Origin: Calvatia gigantea
Taxonomy: Eukaryota > Basidiomycota > Agaricomycetes > Agaricales > Lycoperdaceae
Assembly: GCA_025093985.1 (NCBI GenBank)
Contig: JACAAK010000019.1
Span: 248,001 to 312,000 of the forward strand
Direction of reading: 5' to 3'
Length of the DNA stretch: 64,000 nt
The position numbers were made by a program, and so were the translations under genes. This document shows, in pieces, positions 1-10,802 of the stretch. The notes beneath the pieces are model-generated. The model made no database searches. It was not told where the DNA came from and worked only from the letters and a program-made list of their open reading frames with translations. How positions within the stretch are numbered: the stretch's first letter is position 1; every line of letters starts with the position of its first letter.

Positions 1-1990
1 TGAGAAACCCACCTTGATGCTGCCACAGAGACAAGGCCAATTCTGGGTGGAAGTTGATGTGTCAGATTATATACTGGGAGGTGTGCTATCACAATTGCAG
101 GAAAACAAATGGCACCCAATAGCATTCATATTATGCACACTCTCACTAGCGGAATGCAACTATAAGATCTATGACAAGAAACTACTAGCTATTGTCCATG
201 CCCTGAAAGAATGGAGACACTATCTACTGAACACTGACAAAAAGTTTGAAATATGGATGGACCATGAAAACCTGAAGTATTACAGAAAGCAATAAAAGTT
301 AAATGGACACCAAGCCCAATAGTACCTATGTCTACAAGACTACAACTTCATCTTGTGACATGTGCCAGGAAAGACCAATACAAAGGCTGACCTATTGTCA
401 TGCATACACTAAGCACCAGAAGCAGAGGAAGACAAACTAGTCACCATAATCAGAGAAAGTTGGCTACAGACCAAAAGCACAGATGACACAGTACTACTAT
501 GAGCTGAGTTGTTCCTGGAACCAGTATTCCTAGAGAGGATACAAAGAAACTCTTGACATGAAATACTGGTTGCCACTCAACTATTGAAGAAGGACTCAAC
601 TTTCACCAAAGATAATGGAGTAGTCTATAAAGGAAATAGCGCATATGTGCTACTGGACCCAAAATTACAAGAAGTCCTACAACAGTACCATGATACACCA
701 GATGCAGGACACCTAGGACAACACAGAATGACAGAATTGATCACCTAAGACTATTGGTGGCCAACTATATAAAAGGATGTCAGAAGATACACCTGGGGCT
801 GCCAAACATGCCAAAGGAACAAACCAAGGACAGTTCCACTCAAATCACCACTATACCCTCTTCCTATACCAAAGGGACCATGGGAAGAGATCAGTATCGA
901 CATGATCAGACCCCTGCCAGAATCCAAAGGAAAAGATGCAGTACTGGTTATTGTCAACTGGTTCACAAAAATAATACATCTTGTAGTAACAACAATGGAT
1001 GTTTCATCTAAAGACATTGCATGAATTTATCATGATAAAATATGGAAACTACATGGGCTGCCAAGAAAGGTACTCAGCGACTGAGGACTCTAATTTGCAT
1101 CAGAGTTCACCAAGGAGCTATTCAAAGGACTCAGCATAGAATGCAACCTATCAACAGCATATCACCCCCAGACTGATGGGCAGACTGAATGCATTAATAG
1201 AGAAGTAGAAACCTATATCTGCCTATACTACAACTACAATCAGGATGATTGGACAGAATGGCTCCTGATAGCAGAATTCCATTACAATGACAAACAACAT
1301 GGTAGAACAGGAGAAACACAATTTTTCCTGAACTATGGAAGACACCCATGGAAAGGGAAGAATGGTGGAATGACAAACAACCCTATGGCAACAGAGTTCC
1401 TGAAATATCTGTAGGCTGCCCAAGATAATGCCTCATCAGCATTACAATCATACCAGGAAAAAATGAAACAGCAATATGACAACAGCAAGCTCCATACCAA
1501 GGCATATCAAATTGGTGACAAGGTGTGGCTTGAGAACACAAATGTCCATACCAATCAGAAGTCAAAGAAGCTAGGCCAAAAATAGTATGGACCTTTCCAT
1601 ATTAAGGAGAAGATAGGAAAAGCAGCATATTAGCTTGATCTACCAGAAGAATGGGCCATCCACAATGTTTTAAATGAACAACTCTTGATACCAGCATGAC
1701 AAGCAGAGTTCCTGAGCCAGAAAAAGTTGCCAGCACTAGACCCAGTCATCATTAACAATGAGGAGGAGTATAAAGTAGACAAGATTTGGGAACAACAGAA
1801 GCATGGAAGGGAATACCAATTCCTAGTACACTGGAAGGGGTATAGCAATGAAGAAGATATGTGGACTGCAGAGTCCAACCTTGGAAACACAAGAGAAGCC
1901 ATACAAGACTACCTGAATAGGCATCTGGAGGATACCCATAAAAAAGGGGACAGAAAACCCAAAAGATCACCCAACAACTCAACTAGCTAA
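1..1990 (+). pseudogene. A1 pol remnant: RNase H, integrase, chromodomain
   Basis: Positions 14-295 give RNase H (blocks VEVDVSDY, KLLAIVHALKEWRHYLL, WMDHENLKYY). About 590-1620 is integrase: the zinc-binding part near 660-830, the DDE core around 880-1230 with multiple stops, then the basic linker read as VWLENTNVHTNQ. Positions 1727-1990 encode a chromodomain (EEEYKVDKIW, FLVHWKGYSNEEDMW), which in chromoviruses is thought to direct integration to heterochromatin. The frame ends in TAA at 1988-1990, seven bases before ORF3. Many in-frame TGA/TAG/TAA codons mean it cannot make an active polyprotein. Confidence 0.85.
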
Positions 1991-1996
1991 GCAAAC

Positions 1997-2992
1997 ATGC
2001 CTGCCTCCCAATCCAGTTGCATCACCATCACCTCCCTTGTACATCTCAACCCCACCAGAATTTTGTCTGTGCCCCTACCCACTCCAGGAAATAACAAAGC
2101 CCCCTCTCCAAGTGGCACTCATTTCAACATAGCCACAACCCTGTCCCCAGCCCAGGAACTCCTTGAAGACCTACTCAAGGATGTCAACAATGCTACTAAT
2201 GAAGAGCTAGCTATGATCACCATCCAAAATCAGGGACTAAACACCAACCATCTCATCACACTCTTTACCACATGCATTACCTTCATGGACATGTATGCCA
2301 TTTTCAAAAATGCCTTGGCACCAACCAGCCAACACATCCCCACCATCTTTCACACACTTAGTCAATCCTCACTCACCCTGACTGAACAAACCTGTGTCAA
2401 CAGCCTATACAGCAGAATCAATCTTGCCATTGAAGTGTTCAAAAGCATTGACATTGCCAAGATCTTCCTGGAATTAGGAGACATTGCCTCAAACCTGCTC
2501 AGCAGAGACATTACCCCAGACAACTCCAGCACTGAAGAGCTTATCAATAGAATTCACAATACTCTCAAAGAGCTATGCAACACTATCAGGCTCCTGCCCA
2601 CCTCTAACAACCAAGCTGGCACCCCCATGGACAAAGAAACCACAGTCTCAATGAAAGAAGAAGTCAACATCCTGCAACACTTTATTAAAACCATCACCCC
2701 ACTACAGATAGTCTCAGTTTTTCAGCCACCTGTCTGCTACCACTCTGTACTACCCAGTCAAGAACATGACCCACATTATTGGAACTCAATAGTTAAGAAC
2801 TACTGGGAAAACTCCACAGTCACTGAGTTCCCCTATAAAGGCATCCTAGTCCCTATCTGCCAAGATGGCTGAAGCCATTTGCCTGTTTTCTTCACATGAT
2901 CCAATAATGGAAGGTACTTCATTGGTGCCACCAAAAAGGCTCTCACCACAGCAGTGGTCCATGGCAACTTCAATGAGCTTCCTGAGGCATGA
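1997..2992 (+). pseudogene. A1 ORF3 (extra family-A protein downstream of pol)
   Basis: This is the ORF3 characteristic of family A. It starts with MPASQSSCITI just after the pol stop and stays open for 291 codons. After a TGA at 2870-2872 (inside the block that reads CQDGRSHLPVFF in A4) the frame continues, with one more stop, to the expected terminus LPEA at 2992. It has a Pro/Ser/Thr-rich N-terminus, a central helical stretch (EELLEDLLKDVNNATNEELAM and following) and a conserved C-terminal block with YWNSIVKNYW. No signal peptide or membrane segment is visible, so it is not an obvious env. Function unknown. It is less damaged than the pol beside it. Confidence 0.75.
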
Positions 2993-3010
2993 AGCTTAAC
3001 TGGGGGGTAA

Positions 3011-3190
3011 TGTTGTGGATTTCACCATCACCATCCTCATCTCTGTTTCATATCCATTGTGTACCTGTTTTGTCTATCTTAGTCCCAGTAATCTCCAAGT
3101 GTTGACTTGTACACTACCATGCCATTGTCATTGGATGTTTTACATAGTAACTCCATCCATTCAACTAGATAACCTTCCTGTATTTAAGTG
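3011..3190 (+). repeat. Family A 3' LTR of A1, first part
   Basis: It starts TGTTGTGGATTTCACC right after a purine-rich tract (CTGGGGGGTAA, 3000-3010) that fits a polypurine tract. The other part is 13405-13521, ending in GTAACA. The split is caused by a copia LTR with target duplication AAGTG (3186-3190 and 13400-13404). Confidence 0.88.
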
Positions 3191-3483
3191 TGTTAAGACG
3201 AGTACACCACAATAGCTACGCTAGTGGTGGAGGGGAGTCATACTCACTGGGTTTGTTGAGATGGTAGTTGTAGACCGTTGCTAGTGGATATCTGAGAGGA
3301 ATGATGGGCAGAGGATAGACTTAATTGTCTAAAGAGTGTATGCATACTACATAGGTCTTATATATCTAATGTCTCTGGTCTGTGCGCCATTCTACCTAAT
3401 ACAGGTGAGGTCTTATCTGCCAGTAGCATATACAGAGCATACTGCGTACATTGTTCTATTTAATAGACCATGACCAGCAACCT
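3191..3483 (-). repeat. Copia-family solo LTR, first part
   Basis: Reverse complement of the copia LTR seen at 62041-62449. It begins TGTTAAGACGAGTACACC and resumes at 13286, ending GAGATTCAACA at 13399. The joined length is 407 bp. No copia internal sequence is present, so this is a solo LTR left by LTR-LTR recombination. It is flanked by AAGTG duplications and was itself the target of B1 (duplication AACCT at 3479-3483 and 13281-13285). Confidence 0.93.
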
Positions 3484-4111
3484 TGTTACGAACTTACCAC
3501 ATCCCCGGACTCTCCGAACTAACGTATTAACCTTCTTAACAGACTTTCTATTATTCCCTCTGTATACCCCGGTCCATTCTTTATTTATTTATCACATGTA
3601 CTTCTACCTCTGCTTCTTATGATTCATTCTGAATCATGTTCCTGTTTCACCTTCATCTTTTCCCGCCATTGTACTTCTCCTTACCTGGCTCTATCTTCTT
3701 ATGACTCATACTCGTTCTTCTGTATTCATTTCACCCATCCCTACGATTCCTCAGATTACCAATTAACCCGTAGTAGTTCTCATTGACTCATATCTACTTA
3801 CTATGTAATCTCTCATCTCTTATTCGTAGCTAGTATATAAACCTTAAGTAGTACTTTGTATTACTTCAGGTTATTCTAGTAACAAGCTTCCTTATCTTCA
3901 CTCGTCTGCTACAAGGCTAACAACCTTGGGGACTGCAGTGACATTTAACTCGGACTTCTCAGGCAAGCGTGAGCTTCTACTCGAGGGAGCGATCCGAAGC
4001 CTGCACAGAAGTCATTGAGACTTGTCGAATACTCCTGGGCTATAGTGTTGAACCTCTCCCCGAGTGGAGACGATCCGAGCCCAGTTGCGAAGTAAGGTAA
4101 CGCACGTAACA
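3484..4111 (+). repeat. B1 5' LTR (628 bp)
   Basis: Starts TGTTACGAACTTACCAC and ends GCACGTAACA, giving TG...CA with the short inverted ends TGTTA/TAACA. It matches the 3' LTR over its whole length with no indels. Confidence 0.96.
3834..3877 (+). promoter_or_regulatory. B1 LTR core promoter and predicted mRNA start / self-primer
   Basis: TATATAA lies at 3834-3840. About 34 nt after its first base is AGGTTATTCT (3868-3877), where a transcript would be expected to start. Those 10 bases are an exact complement of 4114-4123, just after the LTR. The TATA box and the 10-mer are both kept in the LTRs of B2 and B3. Transcription start is inferred, not shown. Confidence 0.6.
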
Positions 4112-4113
4112 TA

Positions 4114-4123
4114 AGAATAACCT
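4114..4123 (+). other. Predicted self-priming primer-binding site of B1
   Basis: AGAATAACCT begins 2 nt after the 5' LTR end (4111). It pairs perfectly with LTR bases 3868-3877. The 2-nt gap is the usual spacing between LTR and primer-binding site. This is the layout of the Schizosaccharomyces Tf1 self-primed class rather than a tRNA-primed one. I did not recognise a tRNA 3' end complement here. Confidence 0.6.
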
Positions 4124-4282
4124 CCACCCTCACCTCCTTTCTCTCATTTCTATACGACTCCTGTCTCTTACAGCCAGCTTCTGCCGACCATCCCTCCATC
4201 CAGTTGATGTTGAGAAGCCTTCCCGGTAATAGGGTTAAGAAGAGTGGAACTTCGGGTCCACTGACTTGTTTATCTGTCCTCC

Positions 4283-4904
4283 TGTTAAGCGCAGGTCACG
4301 CAGGTGAGACGACCGGAGTCTAGACGCCCGGAATGATGTGTGGATGCGGACGAAGATGGACGAAGCGGGCGAACTCGGGAGGACCGTGGCTTCAACGTAT
4401 GTGTTGCGCCCTCCTGCCGACGGGTGGTCCTAACTTCAGAATAAGGGATGAGGGCAGAGTCAGAGGCGGAGACAGAGACAGAGACAGAGGTAAGATAGAA
4501 GTAGCGTGTTGCTAAGTAGATTTCAGACTGAGGATTACAGGCGAAGTAGCTATGGTTTATATACGCGAGGAAGTGTGGTTCTACAAAAGGAAACTACTAC
4601 GACTTCAGGTGCGGGCCAGGTATGGCCGCTAGATAAAAACACCGGGAATGCAACTAGCTAAAAGGAATAAGGTGAAACAGGAACGATATGAATGGTAAAA
4701 GGGATTGCAAGGGAAACAGGAGTAGGTATGACGACCGGAGAAATGTACAAGGAGGATAATCGGAAATTAACGTCAGACATAATAGTAAGAATGGAGAGCG
4801 GGGGAGATGGGGGAGAGCAGGTGAGAGCGAATGGTAAATAAAATATAAAGTATAGTCCAGGTAAGAGCGGGTGAAGCGGGTGAGCGCGTGTATGGGTTGT
4901 GACA
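4283..4904. repeat. Solo LTR of a separate family (family D) in the B1 leader
   Basis: It runs from TGTTAAGCGCAGG to GGGTTGTGACA (622 bp) and is flanked by CCTCC at 4278-4282 and 4905-4909. Copy B2 lacks this block: its leader reads straight through the CCTCC target. It is rich in CpG and therefore young. It contains a short GACAGA microsatellite near 4471-4491. The opposite strand starts TGTCACAACCC and has a T/A-rich TATA-like stretch, so the element may be on the minus strand; orientation is unresolved. Short frames inside it look accidental. Confidence 0.85.
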
Positions 4905-4928
4905 CCTCCGCCAAGTAGCGTTGAGTAG

Positions 4929-6971
4929 AGCGGGCCTGGCTACCGCTATCTGTCTTTCTTCACCACGTCGCGAAAAGGGAAACGTCCCTTACACCCTTCT
5001 TCCTCATCTCCAGAACGATCATTCCATACACCAACCCAACGCTCATTCAAGTCTCCTACTACTCCCCCGCCTAAACGAACTCATCAACCAGAAGGACCTT
5101 CTGCACCATTCTTAGAAAGGATTTATCATACCCCACGCACTAGATCACAAAAACCAAAACTACTACAAGAATTACCAGCACCTACTAGAAAATCCACTGA
5201 GCCTGAACCACCGAAGCCAACACAAAGTGGCAAATTCGACTATTTTCAACCCGATTCACCTGAGCAGGGTCCACCTCAAGAATCACCGCCACAGACACTG
5301 TCCAGAGCCGTATCCCCTTCCCAATTCGGAATCGAAAACCCCCACACCTTGCCATCCGTCCTTGAAGACAACGAAGACAACGAGACGTTCCATCAGCTGC
5401 CCGAACATCCATCTGACTTCCAAGACATCCTCAATCGAGAAGGAACCCATCTTCTATACACTCCAGACACCCTCGAATACCCAGATATCCCAGGCTTTGA
5501 ATCACAAGAACCAATTCATCCAGAAATCGAAGACATGGCTACTTCCACTCAAACGCAAATTGAAACGAATAATGAACCAACCGACCAACCACCACCCCGA
5601 TCAGGAGCCACAACTCCCATCTTCGGAATTGGACGACGAAGACCACCTGGAGAAGATCCTCCCCGCAGAGGTCGACAAGGAAGAGCGCCCTCTCCCTCCC
5701 CTCCCTCATCACGAAACTCCAGCCATGGTTCATTCACTCCGTCCTCTTTCTCCATTGGAAGAGAAGGAGGAGGTCGACGAAGACATCATACTCCAGCCAT
5801 TCAATTTGTAGGAAACAATGGAAATTCAAAAGAAATCGGACAAAAGCCCCCGAACTTCGATGGAACAAACCCCCGATTCAAAACTTGGTGGATGCTAGTC
5901 AAAAACTATCTCGAAATGAACTCTAGAGCATTTACGGATGACCAGTGACAGATCAGATTCGTCCTCGGCCTTATGGTCAAAGGGAAAGCCGGATCCTGGT
6001 CTGAACAATATTACAAAAGCCGAATTACCGATGCCTATGGAAAACCCATCCCTTGGAAATACTCTACCTTCGAAGAGTTCGAAATCGAAATCTTGAAACA
6101 CTTCACTCCAGTAGATGAACAAATCACTGCACGAAGACAATGGTATGAATTGAAGCAAAATAAGTCCTCAGCAGCAGACTTCAATCTTGAATTCCAACGC
6201 CTTGCATCTATTGGAGGAATTCAAGACAATGAAGCATTAATTGAACAATATAAACGAGGACTCAATCCTAATCTCGCAAGAGAAGTATGGACTAGAAAAG
6301 AAGGACCACCCGAAACCATTGCTGAATGGTATACCGATGCGGTACGACGAGACTCAGTCAATCGTCAAGCCGATGCAATGTGGCCTAGAAACTTCTCTCG
6401 AAACCCAACTCCCTACCAACCACCCCGTTTCCCCCAACCAACCTACCACACTCGTTTTCAACCAAATCGCCAACCTGCACGAACCATACATGAAATGCAG
6501 GCAGAACCTCAAGACCCCTATGAACCACCTTACGAAGACGAAGAACTATATCCCCCAGAACAAGACTACACTCATGAAGACTACGACCTGGATAACCCCG
6601 AATTACAACTAAATGCCGTATTTACTGCTGAGCAAGTCGCTCACTACAAAGCTGGGAAATGCATAGGTTGCGGAAAATTTGGACACCTTATCAGCAACTG
6701 TCCAAATCCTGACCCAAACTTGTCCAAGGAAAAACCACCTCCTAGATGACCCAACCCACCACAAAGAAGATTCATGCAACCACCCTGCTATGCACAACCC
6801 TCACAACCTCAAGCTTCCAGGAATTATTCCGGTGCCGCCCCTAATCAAACCTGAAAGATCTCTGCACTCGATATCCAAGCAATGATCAGAGAACTTCCAA
6901 CAGACGAACGAATGGAATTCAGAGAAGCATATATCTCTGACCCAACGCTTAAGCCCTTTGGGGATTTTTGA
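4929..6971 (+). pseudogene. B1 gag
   Basis: Capsid/nucleocapsid polyprotein of family B. The frame is open from 4929, after TAG at 4926-4928, but no conserved ATG marks the start; the first ATG I see is at 5349. The N-terminal half is Pro/Ser-rich and disordered-looking, with a low-complexity Arg-rich part near 5620-5800. The capsid region begins near KPPNFDGTNPRFKTWW and contains EFEIEILKHFTPVDEQITARRQW. One CCHC knuckle (CIGCGKFGHLISNC, about 6660-6705) follows. TGA codons at 5946, 6747 and 6853 are CGA in B2. Gag ends at TGA 6969-6971 within the frameshift signal. Confidence 0.85.
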
Positions 6972-7009
6972 AGGTGTCACCCGATCCTGTAAAGGAATTG
7001 CTGGGTGAC
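6966..7009 (+). promoter_or_regulatory. Predicted -1 frameshift signal between gag and pol (B1)
   Basis: Gag ends GAT-TTT-TGA. A T5 run (6965-6969) allows the Phe tRNA in the P site to slip back one base, giving TTT-TTG-AAG, which enters the pol frame. Six bases beyond is a perfect 7-bp stem: GTCACCC (6976-6982) pairs with GGGTGAC (7003-7009), with a 20-nt loop. The same run and stem are present in B2 and in decayed B3, and the T5 plus stop also occurs in family C. The mechanism is inferred. Confidence 0.55.
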
Positions 7010-10000
7010 CCACAAATCAATCTAATAAAACTCCCTACCTCAGACAATAAAGCATCAATCTTTCTCCCTATCAAACTCAATCAGAACCATCTACAAAATA
7101 TCCCAGTCACCGCTCTAATTGACTCTGGAGCCCAAGGAAACTTCATCTCCTCGAATTTTACAAACACCTATGGACTACAAACACGCCCTATCAAACATCC
7201 TATCAAAGTATCCAATGCGGATGGAACTTCCAATGAAAATGGATCAATCTATGAAAGCGTTGAATTGAACGCCTTAATTGATGGAAAACAATGCCAATTC
7301 GAAGCCTACGTCTCAGGAATAGGATCCAAAGATTTAATCCTAGGATACCCGTGGCTACAACAAACAAACCCAGACATAAATTGGACTACTCAAGAGTTCA
7401 AATGGTGAAACAACGACAACATCATACCCTTAATCATAAAATCCACAAACGGACCTACCACTATCAATGAAATCGCCTTAGATATCCATGGAATGAATGA
7501 TGCCGAACGCTACACCTGCCTAGACAAAGACTTTGACCCACTTGCTGTAAAGGTCTTCGAAGCGATCATCCATTCGGAAGAACCTGAACTCTCTATTGAT
7601 GAACTCAAACTCTACTTGGAAAACATTGATTTCGATGAATTCCATTTGGAACACGAACTCTACGGAATCACTCAAACTCCACATAAACTCGAAATCAATA
7701 CGAAGATCACCCAAGCTACAAGTCTCACGCAAAAGTCAACCCCAAAAATTGATACAAAGGTACCCAGGAAATACAAGAAATTCACTTCACTCTTCGACAC
7801 AAAGAAATCTGAGCGATTTCCCCCTCCTAGGCCATATGACCATAAAATCGAACTCTTGGATACCTTCAAACCAGAACTAGGGAAAACGTACCCCTTATCA
7901 CCCCTTGAAACCGAAGAACTCAAGAAGTTCATAAGTGAAAACCTCCGAAAAGGATACATCTGAGAATCTGAATCTCCCATGGCCTCATCCTTCTTCTTCG
8001 TAGGAAAGAAGGACGGGAAACTTCGACCATGTCAAGATTACCGTTATCTAAATAAACATACCAAGAAGAATGCGTACCCTATTCCTATGATAACAACAAT
8101 TATGGACAAACTTCAAGGAGCAAAACTATTCACGAAAATGGACGTCCGACTCAGATACAACAACATCCGTATTCAAGAAGGAGACCAATGGAAAGCCGCA
8201 TTCAAAACTCCAATCGGGCTTTACGAACTGAACGTCATGTTCTTTGGAATGTGCAACTCCCCAGCCACCTTCCAAAAGATGATGGACACCATATTCGCAA
8301 AGATGCTAGATAAAGGAGGAATTATAATCTATATAGACAACATCCTCATCTACGCAAAAACTCAGGAAGAAATGGATTGCCTTACTCTAGAAGCACTTCA
8401 GATCTTGAAAGACAACGATCTATACCTGAAACTAGAAAAATGCGAATTCGATAAAATCCATCTAGAATATCTCGGTATGATAATCTCCCCCGACAAGATC
8501 GAAATGGACAACACCAAACTCCGTGGAATAGAAGAATGGCCCTTACCCCGCACTACCTGCGATGTCAGAAAATTCATGGGATTCTGTAACTTCTACTGAA
8601 AATTCATACATCGTTATGCCGACATCTCTCGACCGCTTAATGCTCTTCTATCCAAAACAAAGAAATTCGAATGGGAACACAAAGCAAACGAAGCCTTCAA
8701 CCAACTAAAATCCGAATTCATGAAGAAGCCCGTTTTGCTGATGCCAGACCAAACAAGACCCTTCTTTATTGAAACCGATGCCTCAAAATATGCCTTAGGA
8801 GCAGTCTTATCACAGCAAGACATGAACGGAAACTACCACCCAGTAGCTTTCCTATCCAAAGCATTCAACCCTACCCAATGAAACTACGAAATACACAACA
8901 GGGAACTCCTTGCCATAATCATGGCACTAGAAGAATGGCGACATTACCTAGAAGGAGCCCAACATCGCGTAACAATATGAACTGATCACAAGAACCTCAC
9001 CTTTTGGAGAAAGCCCCAAAATATCTCCAGAAGACAAGCTCGATGGCTTGGTTTCCTCACACATTTCGACTTCACAATTGAACACGTCCCAGGAACCAAA
9101 ATACCTGCCGCCGATGCCCTCTCATGTCGACCAGATCACACCCCAGATGATGACAATGACAACGAAAATGTTATTGTCTTACCCAAGGAAGTATTCCTCA
9201 GGGAAATCACTGTATTACCCAACGAACTATTCATTTCCGTGGTTGATCAGGAATTACAGAACGACATCGTAAAATCATTGAAATATGACGAAATCACCAT
9301 GGAAGCCATGAAACGGCTTCTATCAGAATCACCAGAAGCAATAAATCCGAAATATGGGATAATTCCCAGGCCACATGGACATCTTATGACATTCGAAGGG
9401 AAGATCATCATCCCAGAAGACATGGAACTCCGCCGACGTGTCATCCAACGATACCACGACCACCCTTCGGTCGGACACCCTGGAGAACAAGAAACTTATC
9501 ACCTGGCCAAAGCTGAAGTATATTGGCCAGGAATGAGTACCTTCGTATGAAATTACATTAAAGGATGCAGCAAATGCCAACAATTTAAAATTAACCGAAA
9601 TCCTTCCCACCCTTCGTTGCAACTGATACCACCGCCGATATTTACTAGACCATTCGCCCATATCGCTATGGATCTGCTGACCGATTTACTGAAATCCCAT
9701 GGATTCGACTCAATTCTGTCCATAGTGGACCATGGACTTACGAAGGGGGTAATTCTCACTCCTTGTACAAAGGAAGTCACCGCCAAAGGAATTGCCGATA
9801 TAATTATAGACAAGGTCTACACCAGATTCGGACTACCGGACAAGATAATCTCCGACCGTGACCCCAGATTCTGAGCAAACTCCAGTCAAGCTCTCATGAA
9901 ACAACTTGGAATCACCCAATCATTCTCATCAGCCTACCACCCTCAATCGGATGGAACAACAGAACGATTCAATCAGGAAATTGCAGCGTACCTGTCTATC

Positions 10001-10741
10001 TACTGTACAGGAAATCCTTCCACCTGGTCTAAAGCACTCCCAATCCTCGAATTCTCCCACAATTCACGAACACACTCAGACCGGAAACAAACTCCTTTTG
10101 AACTCATGTATGGAACAAAACCCCATGGAATACCCACCATTCTGGAGGAATCAAACTTCACCACTACTGAAGAACGAATAAAACTCCTAGACCATGCACA
10201 AAGAGAAGCAATTGCTGCCCACAAACTAGCTATGGAATGCATGGAACAACGAATCAAAGCAAAATTCAAACCCTTCACCCTAGGACAAAAAGTGTGGCTT
10301 GAATGGAGAAACCTGAAACTCCCATTCAAATCAAACAAGATCACACCAAAACGCCTTGGACCGTTTACCATCAAAGAAGTCTTATCGCCACTCTCCTACT
10401 GACTGAAACTACCTGAAACATGGAAAATTCACAATGTATTCCATGCTACCCTTCTCTCCGAATACACCGAAAACAATACCCATGGATCAAATCCACAACC
10501 ACCCCTCCCTGACATAATAGAAGGAGAAGAAGAATATGAAATTGAAGGTATCTTGAACCATAGAACCAAGAATAAACAAAGAGAATACTATATCAAATGG
10601 AAAGGTTACAACCACGAAGAAAACTCTTGGGAAAACAAAGCACAATTCTTACCACATGCCCAAGAACTGTTACGAAAATACCAACGAGAACACCACCTAA
10701 TTCCCACTCCACCTAAAAAACAGCAAAAAAGATATAAATAA
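6968..10741 (+). pseudogene. B1 pol: protease, RT, RNase H, integrase, chromodomain
   Basis: The pol frame lies -1 relative to gag. Order: aspartic protease with ALIDSGAQGNFIS (about 7115); RT with FFVGKKDGKLRPC (about 7990), FKTPIGLYELNVMFFG and the active site read as YIDNIL near 8330, where the second catalytic Asp is lost to Asn; RNase H around 8760-9000; integrase zinc region about 9470-9590 and core with MDLLTDL, ISDRDPRF and TERFNQE (9668-9990); and the chromodomain block YEIEGIL...YYIKWKGYNHEENSW (10535-10640). TGA stops at 7406, 7961, 8597, 8879, 8978, 9548, 9872 and 10400 break it. The RT site loss and stops make it inactive. Confidence 0.9.
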
Positions 10742-10802
10742 TCCAGGATTCACCCAACTTCTCCATCATTCCTTAACAGCACTTCTACAAACCGAACTAC
10801 CA

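Larger units (their letters stand above)
1..3190 (+). mobile_element. Ty3/gypsy family A, copy A1 (5' truncated by window edge)
   Basis: This is the 3' part of a chromovirus: RNase H, integrase and chromodomain, then an extra ORF3, then the 3' LTR. The 5' half lies left of the window. The copy is old: CpG is nearly absent and the pol frame is full of stops. Its 3' LTR (starts 3011) is split at 3190 by a copia solo LTR and resumes at 13405, ending at 13521. The sequence after 13521 is a minus-strand fragment of another A copy (A0), so A1 was inserted into an older relative. The order of domains follows the better preserved copies A3 and A4. Confidence 0.9.

Noticed and set aside
751..1017. Open frames on both strands over A1 integrase (also 14583-14843 and 43289-43555)
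   Set aside because: Antisense or shifted shadows of integrase. The true frame is the one with the recognisable core motifs.
1997..2992. ORF3 of families A and B as an env gene
   Set aside because: The position fits, but there is no signal peptide, transmembrane segment or fusion-like region in any copy.
4654..4914. Leu/Ser-rich 86-codon minus-strand frame and a 60-codon plus-strand frame in the D solo LTR
   Set aside because: They lie inside a bounded LTR, are composed of simple pyrimidine-rich sequence and have no recognisable domain.
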